Of a DNA stretch of 64,000 nt, positions 22,184-30,574 are shown piece by piece. The DNA lies in contig NZ_CP084626.1 in assembly GCF_022878925.1 (NCBI RefSeq), positions 744,001 through 808,000 on the forward strand. Reading direction: 5' to 3'. The DNA comes from Caballeronia sp. TF1N1. Its GTDB lineage: Bacteria > Pseudomonadota > Gammaproteobacteria > Burkholderiales > Burkholderiaceae. The position numbers and the translations under genes are program-made. Every line of letters starts with the position of its first letter. The first letter of the stretch is position 1. The notes under the pieces were generated by a model. It did not search any database. It saw nothing but the letters and a program-made list of their open reading frames with translations, and was not told where the DNA came from.

Positions 22184-22681
22184 TCAATCGATGGTCGTCG
22201 CTTGTGGCGAATGCGACGTTTGCAACTGGAAGTGGCCGTCGTCGTTGAACATCCAGCCTTCGAAGAGTTCGAGCTGGCCGTTGCCGTTCAGGAGGCGCGC
22301 GGGCGGAACGGGCAATGGCGACGAGCGCCGCAGCGAGGCGAGCGCGGTGGCTTCGGCTTCGTCGTCGCCGTTGGTGCGATACACCGACGAATTGACGACG
22401 CGCCCGTTGCGATCCACGGTGAAGGACACCAGCACGAACGAGCGCAGCATGGCTTGCGGCGTGCCCTTCAGCACGTACGACGGATTGCGTTCGAGGATAC
22501 GTTGCGCGACGCGCTCCTTGTAGTCGCCAAGCGATGCGCGAGACGGTGCGGTTGCGGCGGAGCGTGCTTCGATGACGCTCGGTGGCGGCGTGATCGTGCA
22601 CGCGGCCAATGTCCCGGCAAGCACGATGGCGACAAGCGTGGCTGACGGCAGAATCGGTGCTCTAGGCATCGCGAGTAGCAT
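22184..22681 (-). CDS. Putative lipoprotein with TonB C-terminal-like domain
   Basis: The 165-residue product has a lipobox-like LAAC (Cys near residue 28). Its C-terminal half has the TonB-type pattern ...LVSFTVDRNGRVVNSSVYRTNGDDEAEATALASLRR. A stand-alone lipid-anchored TonB-like domain lacks the N-terminal ExbBD-binding helix, so it probably is not an energy transducer. Two in-frame ATGs (22681, 22669) are possible; neither has a clear ribosome-binding site. Confidence 0.72.
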   Translation of the reverse strand: MLLAMPRAPILPSATLVAIVLAGTLAACTITPPPSVIEARSAATAPSRASLGDYKERVAQRILERNPSYVLKGTPQAMLRSFVLVSFTVDRNGRVVNSSVYRTNGDDEAEATALASLRRSSPLPVPPARLLNGNGQLELFEGWMFNDDGHFQLQTSHSPQATTID

Positions 22682-22814
22682 CTGATGACGATGGATCGAT
22701 GGTAGCCCGTGTCGGCGCCGCAGTGTTTGCGATTCTGCGTGCGCTTTTGGATGCGCTTCTTACAGGCGCAGGATTTGCTGACGATGCTTACACCCAAGGC
22801 AAACAGGAGGAGCC

Positions 22815-22970
22815 ATGACTAGCGAAGCGAAGCCGGCCGAAGCACAACCCGCCGAACACAGCGACAACGAGAAGAGCAAGCTGCCCGAACGCGATGACGA
22901 AGGCCGCAAGCAGTCGCCAAACGATCGCCCAGGGAAGGAAACAGGCGAGGGCGAAGCGCCGGTAGGTTGA
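22815..22970 (+). CDS. Small charged, probably disordered protein, 51 residues
   Basis: The frame reads MTSEAKPAEAQPAEHSDNEK and continues with Lys, Glu, Asp, Arg, Pro and Gly almost exclusively, ending EGEAPVG. AGGAGG lies four bases before the ATG. There is no hydrophobic core, signal or cysteine, so it is likely unstructured. Similar small charged ORFs are common in Burkholderiaceae, but I know no function. Its stop codon is directly followed by the stop of the convergent next gene. Confidence 0.65.
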   Translation: MTSEAKPAEAQPAEHSDNEKSKLPERDDEGRKQSPNDRPGKETGEGEAPVG

Positions 22971-23288
22971 TCAATCCACGAAGGGTTTGACGAGTTCCGC
23001 ACAGCGCAATGGCGCGGCGGTTCTCGTCGTTCCCGACTCGGCGCTGCGCGTTTCGACGCAACGAAATACGCTATTGTTTTTCTGCAGCACGTAAGTATCC
23101 GCAGGCAAACCGGACGCGCGTTCGGCGATGCTCGTCACGGCTACGATTCCGTAGCCGTTTTGAATCAGATCGAAAAACGAGGTTTCTGCCTGACGCCATT
23201 GAGTGTTGGGTTGCGGCTCTGCATGCGCTGTTATGCCTGTCATGGCGATGCAACCCAAAGCTACTTGCGCGATACGGCTTGGCTTCAT
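22971..23288 (-). CDS. Small exported protein of unknown function
   Basis: The 105-residue product begins MKPSRIAQVALGCIAMTGIT and is cleaved near AHA, giving a periplasmic protein of about 82 residues. It has two cysteines (FRCVET and LRCAEL) that could pair. The mature sequence (ETSFFDLIQNGYGIVAVTSI) resembles short uncharacterised Burkholderia exported proteins. No family is assigned. Confidence 0.72.
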   Translation of the reverse strand: MKPSRIAQVALGCIAMTGITAHAEPQPNTQWRQAETSFFDLIQNGYGIVAVTSIAERASGLPADTYVLQKNNSVFRCVETRSAESGTTRTAAPLRCAELVKPFVD

Positions 23289-23869
23289 CAGGCTTGTCTC
23301 CGCTTTATCGATCGATGAGGCGGTTAGATGGTAATTAAGCCGCCTTGTTCATGCGGATTGTGGCAGATGGGGTTTGGGCGCTGCTCGTTGCCGTTTGCAA
23401 GTGCACGTGCGCGGCAGGCAAAAAAAGACCTCGCGCGAGGCGAGGTCAAACACTTCGAACGGCTTCCTTATCGCGAAAAGGCGTTTAACGCGACGAGGAA
23501 GCAAGGTCAAGGATAGGGATCGGGCGATGGCTCATATATCGGAGGAATCCGATTGATTGTTGCATTTAGGCATGATTGTCGGTTAGAAAGTTGGCTATTT
23601 GATCTTCTTGCTGCTCGGCTCAATGAGCGGTCAATGTCCAGTGCAAATGGTCGCTTACAGGCAGCGTGACCAACGCGCATCGCGTTTCGCGCTTTGCGGG
23701 AAGCGTCCACCGTTTCGTGTATGCGCCGGGACCGCGTTACGCGGCTGCCTCGCAATGCGCTCTCACGCTCACTGGACACCTCGAATAATCTGCGCTAGGG
23801 CTATGCTGAACAAATACCGGTTTTTGAAAACGACCACGTAGCGATGGAGTTTGCGGGCGTCAGAAGGAC
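23289..23869. other. Gene-poor stretch, left flank of the island
   Basis: I see no convincing gene in these 580 bases. A TTG-started 38-codon frame at 23553 follows a GGAGG sequence but has no family support, and a minus-strand frame at 23507-23779 is Arg/Ser-rich with no ribosome-binding site. Codon use is unlike the neighbours. This looks like decayed sequence. Confidence 0.5.
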
Positions 23870-24007
23870 TTAATCAGCGTAGCCGTAGTCTGATAACGTA
23901 AAGAAGTCCATTAGCGTGCTGCGATTTGGCATGACGTTGAGGATGTTTCCAATTTTTGCGGAACCAGCATCGCTGATGCCGTGTTTGCAGAAATACCTCT
24001 TCCACAC
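23870..24007 (-). pseudogene. Short coding-like fragment (possible gene remnant or 45-residue ORF)
   Basis: The frame reads VWKRYFCKHGISDAGSAKIG and on to MDFFTLSDYGYAD, ending in TAA. Residue composition and the ordered mix of charged and hydrophobic residues look protein-like. A GTG at 24007 follows a GGAGG-like site, so a short intact gene is possible, but the upstream frame closes at once. I cannot name the family; a 3' remnant of a longer lost gene seems more likely. Confidence 0.35.
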
Positions 24008-24200
24008 CGCTCACCTCCCATCGCGCCATCGCCCGCGACAAGCAGCGGCGGTGCCTGTATAGCTCGTCTGTTCAGATCGAACAGCAGCTCGTTTCAAGAT
24101 TAATTCGATTTGCGATAGCCGTCGCTGGGCTCCATGCGCTTCTTGCTGCCGTCCGATTCACGCCGATGATCACCAGCAGGAACTCCCCGTCTGAATTTAA

Positions 24201-24395
24201 GCGGCCGACAGGACCTGGAGGAACATCCGCGGCGTCGACAAAGTCGAAGCGCTTCTGAAGGGCATTCCCCTCAAGGACGGCATTCGGCGATTAACGGCAT
24301 TCGGCGATTAAGAGCGCAACGGCTCCTCAAGCACTGGCCGCTTGATCATGCCGTTCCGCCCGCGACCAGTCTTGACGACTGCCCCGGGCACCATG
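24201..24395 (+). pseudogene. IS256/Mutator-type transposase 3' remnant (copy B)
   Basis: Read on the plus strand the sequence gives NIRGVDKVEALLKGIPLKDG in frame, the C-terminal end of a transposase. It aligns base by base, with small indels, to the minus-strand copy at 30575-30968. A 16-base unit (GGCATTCGGCGATTAA) is tandemly duplicated at about 24279-24311. No upstream transposase part or inverted terminal repeat is recognisable. Confidence 0.65.
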
Positions 24396-24454
24396 CGTTG
24401 TGCGCAAAATGCATTGCGTGGGATGGGGTAGTATTGAAATCCTCATCCCAGTGC

Positions 24455-24488
24455 GGATAAGCGGAGGTTAAAAACCCTCCGCTTATCC
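24455..24488. repeat. 13-bp perfect inverted repeat downstream of the island operon
   Basis: GGATAAGCGGAGG and its exact complement flank an eight-base TTAAAAAC loop. It lies about 50 bases past the last operon gene (minus strand). No T-run follows on either strand, so a factor-independent terminator is doubtful; it may be a terminator-like or recombination-related palindrome. Confidence 0.7.
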
Positions 24489-24536
24489 CACTAGCTCACT
24501 TTGAAATACTTTCTAAAAAGCGAGCGTCACTTGTGA

Positions 24537-26186
24537 TTAATGATGCGACGATGCGAAAAGAGCCGAGTTATCTTGCGTCTGCATCAACAGGGTAGAGGAG
24601 ACACCGGTGGAAGCGCTTGAGTAAGACGCCATCGCGGACACCAACTGACTAGCTTGCGTAGCTGATACTGTGTCCGTGAGTGTGCTCCAGCTTGCCTTGC
24701 CCGACCCATCGATGTATTCGATTTGCGTGCCGGAACTTACACCGCTCATCGTTGCAACGTTCCCGTTACCCAGTTGCAGCGACAAATTCCCACCTGCTAA
24801 TGTCCCGGCAGCAGCGCTGCCGGTCAGAACCAGTACATTGCCATTCACCGACACAGAACCCGTTGTGGTTTGAACCGCCGCTCCATCGTCCAGATGAACC
24901 GTATTGTTAGAACCGTTCAGATTGAGCGTGGCATTTCCCGAGGTCGGCATAACGTTAATATCGTTACCGTTACCTCTGACCGTGGTTAAACCCACGCCTT
25001 GAAAGTACACAGAGTCGTTATTGCCATAGATGGTTTCGCCACTGCTATTGACCATAATCAAGTCGCCGCCCTGCATGGCGTAGAATGTTGAGCCGGTACC
25101 ATTTGCCATTATTCTCACGTTCGCGCCAACAGTAACCGTATTCGCGCTACCAAATTCCTGGACGGAGAAGGAGTTAACACCAACAACACCAACGCCCGTT
25201 GCTGTCACAGTATTGTGCGTGCCACCCACCGAGACATTGTCCCATCCCCCCACAGTGGCGGAGACATAGTTGTTGTCGCCCGTTATCCAAACGGCCCTTC
25301 CGCTAGGAGAATCTGCTCCGTTCTCTAGAAAGACTGTGTTCGACGAGCCACTTAGCCTAAGCGATGCGCCGCCAAGGACGTCAAAATAGGAATTGCTCAT
25401 TATCGCGCTCTGGGTATTCGTCACGCTGTACATATTGCCACCCATCGACACCAGATTCGTGTCCATGAGTGTGGTCCAGGTCGCCTGGCCCGACGCATCG
25501 ATGTACTCGATTTGCGTACCCGAACTCACGCCTGACAGCGTTGCAACATTCCCGTTATCCAGTTGCACCGACAAATTCCCATCTGTCAATGTTCCGGCGA
25601 CAGCGCTGCCCTTCAGAACCATTTCGCTACCGCTGAAGTTCACCGACACCGAGCCCGTTGTGGTTTGAAGCCCGGCCAATCCCCAGCCCGTCGTATACGG
25701 CTGGTAGGATGGGGCCACGTAATCAACGGCCATCTCAACCGTATTATTTGAGCCGAACAGATTAACCGTTTCGTTTCTTACCTCAAAATCGGACGTCCTT
25801 TGAGGGTTGTCACTGATATATGCAGCGTTAATATAGTTGTGCGAGCCGAGCTGGGGGTAATTCTCGACATCGGTCGCCGAGTTTTCACGCACGCCTTGCC
25901 AGGTAGCCGACACCGTCGGCAGATAAGCCGCCCTCGCGACACCCACGCCCGCCGCCTGCGCTTTCACGGCGGCCCACGCGTCACGCGTCTTCGGGTTGTT
26001 GCACAAGGCTCGTTCAACGGTTTCCGACAGCCTCAATGGCTTGCCAGGCGCCTCCGCGAATTCGCAGGTCGTCACCAGCGAACCGGCGGGCGTCACGGAA
26101 ACGTCCTGTTCGGCGCGCAATACGTCGAACGCGTGAGCGGCGCCGCCCAGAAACATCGACCCGATAAGCAACGCGATTCGCGTCAT
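24537..26186 (-). CDS. Chimeric protein: TolC-family N-terminus fused to beta-repeat secreted domain
   Basis: The 549-residue product starts MTRIALLIGSMFLGGAAHA, a Sec signal peptide. Residues about 20-110 match the start of type I secretion outer-membrane factors (LRLSETVERALCNNPKTRDA, then AAYLPTVSATWQGVREN). The remaining TolC helices and strands are absent. From about residue 130 the sequence becomes Asn/Gly/Ser/Thr/Val-rich with recurring GSNNTV, GNNDSV and GTHNTV turns, and two 69-residue repeats (175-243, 439-507). The tail (QLVSAMASYSSASTGVSS...) resembles C-termini of type I-secreted Burkholderia proteins. It starts five bases after the adaptor gene. A deletion joining the outer-membrane-factor gene to a downstream substrate gene best explains it; an assembly error must be excluded. 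Function as either part is doubtful. Confidence 0.72.
   Translation of the reverse strand: MTRIALLIGSMFLGGAAHAFDVLRAEQDVSVTPAGSLVTTCEFAEAPGKPLRLSETVERALCNNPKTRDAWAAVKAQAAGVGVARAAYLPTVSATWQGVRENSATDVENYPQLGSHNYINAAYISDNPQRTSDFEVRNETVNLFGSNNTVEMAVDYVAPSYQPYTTGWGLAGLQTTTGSVSVNFSGSEMVLKGSAVAGTLTDGNLSVQLDNGNVATLSGVSSGTQIEYIDASGQATWTTLMDTNLVSMGGNMYSVTNTQSAIMSNSYFDVLGGASLRLSGSSNTVFLENGADSPSGRAVWITGDNNYVSATVGGWDNVSVGGTHNTVTATGVGVVGVNSFSVQEFGSANTVTVGANVRIMANGTGSTFYAMQGGDLIMVNSSGETIYGNNDSVYFQGVGLTTVRGNGNDINVMPTSGNATLNLNGSNNTVHLDDGAAVQTTTGSVSVNGNVLVLTGSAAAGTLAGGNLSLQLGNGNVATMSGVSSGTQIEYIDGSGKASWSTLTDTVSATQASQLVSAMASYSSASTGVSSTLLMQTQDNSALFASSHH
24666..24872 (-). repeat. Direct repeat copy 2 inside the chimeric gene
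   Basis: Encodes residues about 439-507 (TTTGSVSVNGNVLVLTGSAA ... IEYIDGSGKASWSTLTDT). Nearly every position matches copy 1 at protein level, with scattered third-base differences, so the duplication is not recent. Confidence 0.85.
25458..25664 (-). repeat. Direct repeat copy 1 inside the chimeric gene
   Basis: Encodes residues about 175-243 (TTTGSVSVNFSGSEMVLKGS ... IEYIDASGQATWTTLMDT). It is followed by the NTV-turn region that separates the two copies. Confidence 0.85.
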
Positions 26187-26190
26187 ATGT

Positions 26191-27615
26191 TTAGCGTTCA
26201 CGCATACTCTCCTGTGCCGTGCGCAGCAGTGGATCAAAGAAGTAACCAATTACGCTGCGCTTGCCCGTGCAAATGTCGGCCGTTACGACCATGCCTGGGG
26301 TCAATGTGATCCAGCGTTTGTCGACGTGAATGCGATTCGTATTTAGATGGATGCGCACCGCAAACGTGGGACCGAGCTTCTTGTCCTGCACGGCGTCGTT
26401 GGAAACCGATGTGACGGTGCCGTTCAAATAGCCGTAACGCGTATACGGAAACGCCTCGATCTTCACCGCCGCGTGCTGGCCGACTTCGACAAACCCGATG
26501 TCCTTGTTTTGCAGTCTTGCTTCGACCTCGAGCGCGTCGTCGGGCACGATCTCCATTAGCGATTGCGCCGTCGTCACCACACCGCCCAGCGTGTAAACGG
26601 CAAGCTGCTGCACGGTGCCCGCAACCGGCGCTGTCAGGCTTAACAGCGACTGCCGCGTTTGCGCCTTGGTGTCGTCGTTGCGGCTCTGCGCGATCTGCTG
26701 GGTGTCCTTTTCGAGTTCATCGAGCAGGGCACGACGAAACTTCGATACGGTCGCCTCGATCTGCGCCCGTTGTCCCTCGATGCCCGCAGCCAGTTCGTTC
26801 GCATGGCTGCGCTGGGCGCTCAGTTCGTGCTCCTTGTCGAGCGCGTCCTGTTCCTTTTGCAGATAGTCGTTGCGCGCAACGTACTTCTGGTCGACCAGCG
26901 CGCGATACGAATCGGCCTGCTGGCGCGCGAGAGGCGAGGTCTGCGCAAGCTTCGCGATCTCCGCACGCGTGGTGTCCAGCGACGCTTGCTGCTTGAGCAG
27001 TTCCGCGTGCGCACCATCGTACTGCGCGCGATATTCAAGCCACGCGCCCTCGGCCTGGCGCTGCGCGTCCTGCATGCGCGCGTCGGGTGCGCCCTCGACG
27101 TGTGCCACCACCGGCATCCGGTTCTCACGTTGCGAACTCAGCAATGCATTCGCGCGAGCCGCAGCGAGTTGGGCATCGAGCCAGGTCGAATGCGCCTTAT
27201 TGGCATCGGCAGCGGCGAGCGTGGTGTCCAGCTTCATCAGCAACTGGCCCGCTGCAACCCGTTCGCCATCGCGCACTTTGATTTCACGCACGACACCCGT
27301 AATCGCCGGCTGGATTGTCTTGACGCGCGCATTCGGAATGAATTGACCGTTGGCCGTCACCACGATGTCGAGTCGTCCGATCAAGCCGATCAGCAGTACG
27401 ATCACGCTGAGGAGGATCAGCACGCGCATCGCCCAGCGCGGCGCCGGATGGACTGGCGTCTCGACGAGTTCCAGTTCGGCGGGCAGGAAGGCGAGCTGGT
27501 CGGCCGCACGCGGCGGGCACTCCAGTTGCGCGCGGACGTCCCACACCGCGCGCCACACGGCGGCGTAACGTCGAATCAGATCGACGAACGCCTGAAGTTT
27601 GGCTGATCGCATCAT
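26191..27615 (-). CDS. HlyD-family type I secretion periplasmic adaptor
   Basis: The 474-residue membrane-fusion protein links the ABC exporter to an outer-membrane channel. A cytoplasmic N-terminus (1-60) precedes one membrane helix (about 62-82, VLILLSVIVLLIGLIG), the split lipoyl/barrel region (TGVVREIKVRDGERVAAGQL), a long Gln/Ala/Glu-rich coiled-coil hairpin (about 140-320), and the C-terminal barrel (ALEVEARLQNKDIGFVEVGQ) ending TPGMVVTADICTGKRSVIGYF. It overlaps the ABC gene by four bases and is followed after five bases by the chimeric gene: one transcription unit. Confidence 0.92.
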   Translation of the reverse strand: MMRSAKLQAFVDLIRRYAAVWRAVWDVRAQLECPPRAADQLAFLPAELELVETPVHPAPRWAMRVLILLSVIVLLIGLIGRLDIVVTANGQFIPNARVKTIQPAITGVVREIKVRDGERVAAGQLLMKLDTTLAAADANKAHSTWLDAQLAAARANALLSSQRENRMPVVAHVEGAPDARMQDAQRQAEGAWLEYRAQYDGAHAELLKQQASLDTTRAEIAKLAQTSPLARQQADSYRALVDQKYVARNDYLQKEQDALDKEHELSAQRSHANELAAGIEGQRAQIEATVSKFRRALLDELEKDTQQIAQSRNDDTKAQTRQSLLSLTAPVAGTVQQLAVYTLGGVVTTAQSLMEIVPDDALEVEARLQNKDIGFVEVGQHAAVKIEAFPYTRYGYLNGTVTSVSNDAVQDKKLGPTFAVRIHLNTNRIHVDKRWITLTPGMVVTADICTGKRSVIGYFFDPLLRTAQESMRER

Positions 27616-29747
27616 TGGTTATCCTGAATCGAGACGAGATGCGCGTAGTAGCCCGCATGCTGCAACAGCGCGTCGTGATTACCCTGTTCGACGACGCGTC
27701 CACCGTCCATCGCGATGATCTGGTCCGCGTGACGCACCGCGCTCAACCGGTGCGCGATGATAATGACCGTGCGTCCCGCGCAGATCGCTTTCATGTTGTC
27801 TCGGATCACGCGTTCGGTTTCGAAGTCGAGCGCACTCGTTGCTTCATCGAAGATCAGGATGCGGGGATTGGTCAGCAGCGCGCGAGCGATCGCAAGGCGC
27901 TGGCGCTGGCCGCCCGACAGGTTGCTGCCGTGCTCGCCGACCACCGTGTCGTAGCCCTCGGGCAGCTCGCAGATGAACTGGTGCGCACCGGCGATCTGAG
28001 CGGCGCCCATTACCGCTTCGAGCGGCACGCCAGGGTCGGACAGCGCAATGTTTTCGCGCACCGAACGGTTGAACAGCAGGTTTTCTTGCAGCACCACGCC
28101 AATCTGTCGGCGCAGCCAGACGGGATCGGCGAGCGCGAGGTCGATGCCGTCGATACGCACTGTCCCTTGCTCGGGAATGTAAAGCCGCTGCAGCAGCTTC
28201 GTGAGCGTGCTTTTGCCCGATCCCGAACGGCCAACGATTCCGATGACCTGACCCGCGCGGATGTCGATCGACACGTTGTCGATCACCGGACGCCCGTCCG
28301 GGCGGTAGCGAAAGCGGATGTTCTGGAACTGGACGTCGCCGCGAATGGCCGGCAACGCTTGGCGCGTCGTGGGCAGTTCAGTGCGCGTGTTGAGGATGTC
28401 GCCCAAACGCAGCATCGAGATGCCGACTTGCTGGAAGTCCTGCCACAGCTGCGCGAGACGCAGCACGGGGCCGCTCACGCGCTGCGACATCATGTTGAAG
28501 GCGACCAGTTCGCCCACGCTCAAACGTCCCTCGATGACGAGGCGCGCACCGATGAAGAGCGTCGCTAACGTGACGAGCTTGCCGACCAGCTGGATCAGTT
28601 GCTGCCCGATGTTGCCGAGCTGGTTGACGCGAAAGCCCGCGCTAACGTATGCCGCCAACTGCGATTCCCAGCGCCGGATGAACTGCGGTTCGACGGCCAT
28701 CGCCTTGAGCGTTTCGACGCCTGAAACAGATTCCACTAGAAACGATTGATTATCCGCACCGCGCGCAAACTTCTCGTTAAGCCGAGAACGAAAGGCCGGC
28801 ACGAGCAGCGCGGAAATGGCGCCGCACACGGGCAGCGAGGCGATCACGATAAGCGTGAGCGGTACGCTATACACGCACATCACGCCGATAAAGACGACAG
28901 AGAAGACGAGATCGATGATCGCCGTGAGCGCCTGTCCGGTCAGAAAATTGCGGATGTTCTCCAGCTCGCGCACCCGCGCGACGGTGTCGCCGACCCGGCG
29001 TGCGCCGAAGTAAGCGAGCGGCAGCGCCACCAGATGCCGAAACAGGCGCGCGCCGAGCTCGACGTCGATGCGATTCGTTGTATGAGAGAACACATAGTTG
29101 CGCAGGCCTGTGAGCAGAACCTCGAAGACGGACGCGACGAGCAACGTGATGCACACGACATTGAGCGTGCTGAACGTGCGGTTGACCAGCACTTTGTCCA
29201 TCACCACCTGGAACATCATCGGCGACACGAGGCCGAACAGTTGCAGCACGAGCGACACGCCAAGCACTTCAATCAAAAGCCTGCGATATCGGACGATTGC
29301 CGGGATGAACCACGAGAAGTCAAAGCGCGCGAGTTCGCCCGCGAGCGAAGCGCGTGAGGCAAACAGCAACATCTGGCCACTGCATCTTTCGACAATTTCC
29401 TCGAGAGGCTTGACGACGGGCGCTGCGCTGCCCGGTTCGAGGATCAGCGCGGTCTTGCCATCTGTTTTAGCGAGAATGAAGTGGTTGCCGTCGCGCTCCA
29501 GAATCAGCGCGGGGAGGGGAGCCGTCGTCAGTTTCTCGGGGCGAAAGGGAACACTGCGCGTCTTAAGGCCGAGGCTGCGCGCCGCGAGTATCAGATCTTT
29601 ATCAGTGAACTGCCCTGTGGTGATTGCGGCTTCGTGCTTGAGCTGGGCTGCGTCGGCCGCAATGTTGTGGAAGCGGGCGATGGTGACGAGGGCTGCGAGG
29701 CCTGGGTCTTCTAATGCTCTTACTTCGTTAAGTTGATAATTGTTCAT
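27612..29747 (-). CDS. Type I secretion ABC exporter (HlyB-type, C39-like domain)
   Basis: The 711-residue inner-membrane exporter has a peptidase-C39-like N-domain (1-130) that lacks the catalytic Cys: the expected position lies in LEDPGLAALVTIARFHNI. It is therefore a docking domain of the HlyB kind, which exports RTX-like proteins without cleaving a leader. Six helices follow (about 150-430), then the ATPase: Walker A GRSGSGKST near 505-513, signature LSGGQRQR, Walker B ILIFDEATSALD and the H-loop IIIAHRLS. I chose the ATG at 29747 (MNNYQLNEVRALED); the 62 upstream codons are AT-rich and unlike the family. It is first in the operon. Confidence 0.93.
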   Translation of the reverse strand: MNNYQLNEVRALEDPGLAALVTIARFHNIAADAAQLKHEAAITTGQFTDKDLILAARSLGLKTRSVPFRPEKLTTAPLPALILERDGNHFILAKTDGKTALILEPGSAAPVVKPLEEIVERCSGQMLLFASRASLAGELARFDFSWFIPAIVRYRRLLIEVLGVSLVLQLFGLVSPMMFQVVMDKVLVNRTFSTLNVVCITLLVASVFEVLLTGLRNYVFSHTTNRIDVELGARLFRHLVALPLAYFGARRVGDTVARVRELENIRNFLTGQALTAIIDLVFSVVFIGVMCVYSVPLTLIVIASLPVCGAISALLVPAFRSRLNEKFARGADNQSFLVESVSGVETLKAMAVEPQFIRRWESQLAAYVSAGFRVNQLGNIGQQLIQLVGKLVTLATLFIGARLVIEGRLSVGELVAFNMMSQRVSGPVLRLAQLWQDFQQVGISMLRLGDILNTRTELPTTRQALPAIRGDVQFQNIRFRYRPDGRPVIDNVSIDIRAGQVIGIVGRSGSGKSTLTKLLQRLYIPEQGTVRIDGIDLALADPVWLRRQIGVVLQENLLFNRSVRENIALSDPGVPLEAVMGAAQIAGAHQFICELPEGYDTVVGEHGSNLSGGQRQRLAIARALLTNPRILIFDEATSALDFETERVIRDNMKAICAGRTVIIIAHRLSAVRHADQIIAMDGGRVVEQGNHDALLQHAGYYAHLVSIQDNQ

Positions 29748-30018
29748 TAAGAGATGCTGAACTTCAATAATACATAGAGTTTTATATGTACTCGCTTGCC
29801 TTGTCGACGGCGACGCCGTTGAGATGATCGGCCTTAGGGCTGTCGAATTATTGACAACAGGCAGATATTGTAATCGATTACAAAACGGAGAGAAGAAGAA
29901 ATTGATCAACAAATGTAGAGATAGGCGAAACAAATTGCAGATAAGCGCCTAGCCACGCACTTAATCGACGAAATGATTTTGTATGTATATGTTATTTAAT
30001 AGTAAGAAATACATTTGA
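29748..30018. other. AT-rich upstream region of the type I secretion operon
   Basis: This stretch is strikingly AT-rich against its surroundings (runs such as TTTGTATGTATATG) and lies directly upstream of the operon, so it must contain its promoter. AT-rich promoters of transferred genes are commonly bound by H-NS-like silencers; that is inference. I could not fix a single -35/-10 pair. Confidence 0.4.
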
Positions 30019-30364
30019 AAGGCAGCGAAACAATATCGACTTCAGCGCGCCAAACCTCATCTCGCAGGCCGGCGTGACGAAGATTGGCGTGAGAAATATT
30101 TAGCGAACCTGAACGCCATTCCCCGCCAGATCGAAGAGATTCTTGATCGCGCTCGCGCTGATTGTGGCGCTGGCCGAGCAGGCATTCTGTCGCGACGTCC
30201 AGAAAATTGAACGCAATGCGAGCAGGCATGGCGGCGAGACGGTCGAGATCATCTTGTCGACATTCATGAAGTCATCGCAAACTTCGCTTGCCGGCGAAAT
30301 TCGCGCGATCCCCCGATGCGGCGATCGTCGCGCGCACGCATGCAAAACACCGACGCCCGGTTGA
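30019..30364 (+). pseudogene. Two overlapping coding-like frames, at most one real
   Basis: One frame (30019-30210) has no start codon but reads like a protein: DEDWREKYLANLNAIPRQIE and EILDRARADCG before a stop. A second frame (30143-30364, TTG start after a weak GAAGAGA site) encodes a signal-peptide-like opening MIALALIVALAEQAFC and 57 more residues. They overlap in different frames, so at least one is spurious. The first looks like the remnant of a lost gene. Confidence 0.35.
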
Positions 30365-30389
30365 CTCATCGTCACCCGGCGTCGGTGTT
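30346..30389. repeat. 12-bp inverted repeat
   Basis: AACACCGACGCC (30346-30357) pairs with GGCGTCGGTGTT (30378-30389) around a 20-base spacer. There is no T-run on the plus side, so it is listed as a dyad and not as a terminator. Confidence 0.55.
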
Positions 30390-30574
30390 CGTTCCCGGGT
30401 TTCGCAAACGCAAAATGCCCGTGCCTAAAGCGACCCACGCTGACCCGCCGCTAACCGTTCAAACCTTCTTCTGTTAGCTGACCACATCGCGCAATCGCGG
30501 TAATCAAAACCCTTGTCTGTGCTGCGCCAATTTTCAGGACCGCTCACGCGGATGCCAACCATCGCCCTGAACTA

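Noticed and set aside
23507..23779. 90-residue minus-strand frame
   Set aside because: Arg/Ser-rich, no ribosome-binding site and no recognisable domain; typical of random high-GC open frames.
30143..30364. Small exported protein with TTG start
   Set aside because: It overlaps another protein-like frame, has only a weak ribosome-binding site and lies in decayed sequence; kept only as part of a low-confidence pseudogene entry.
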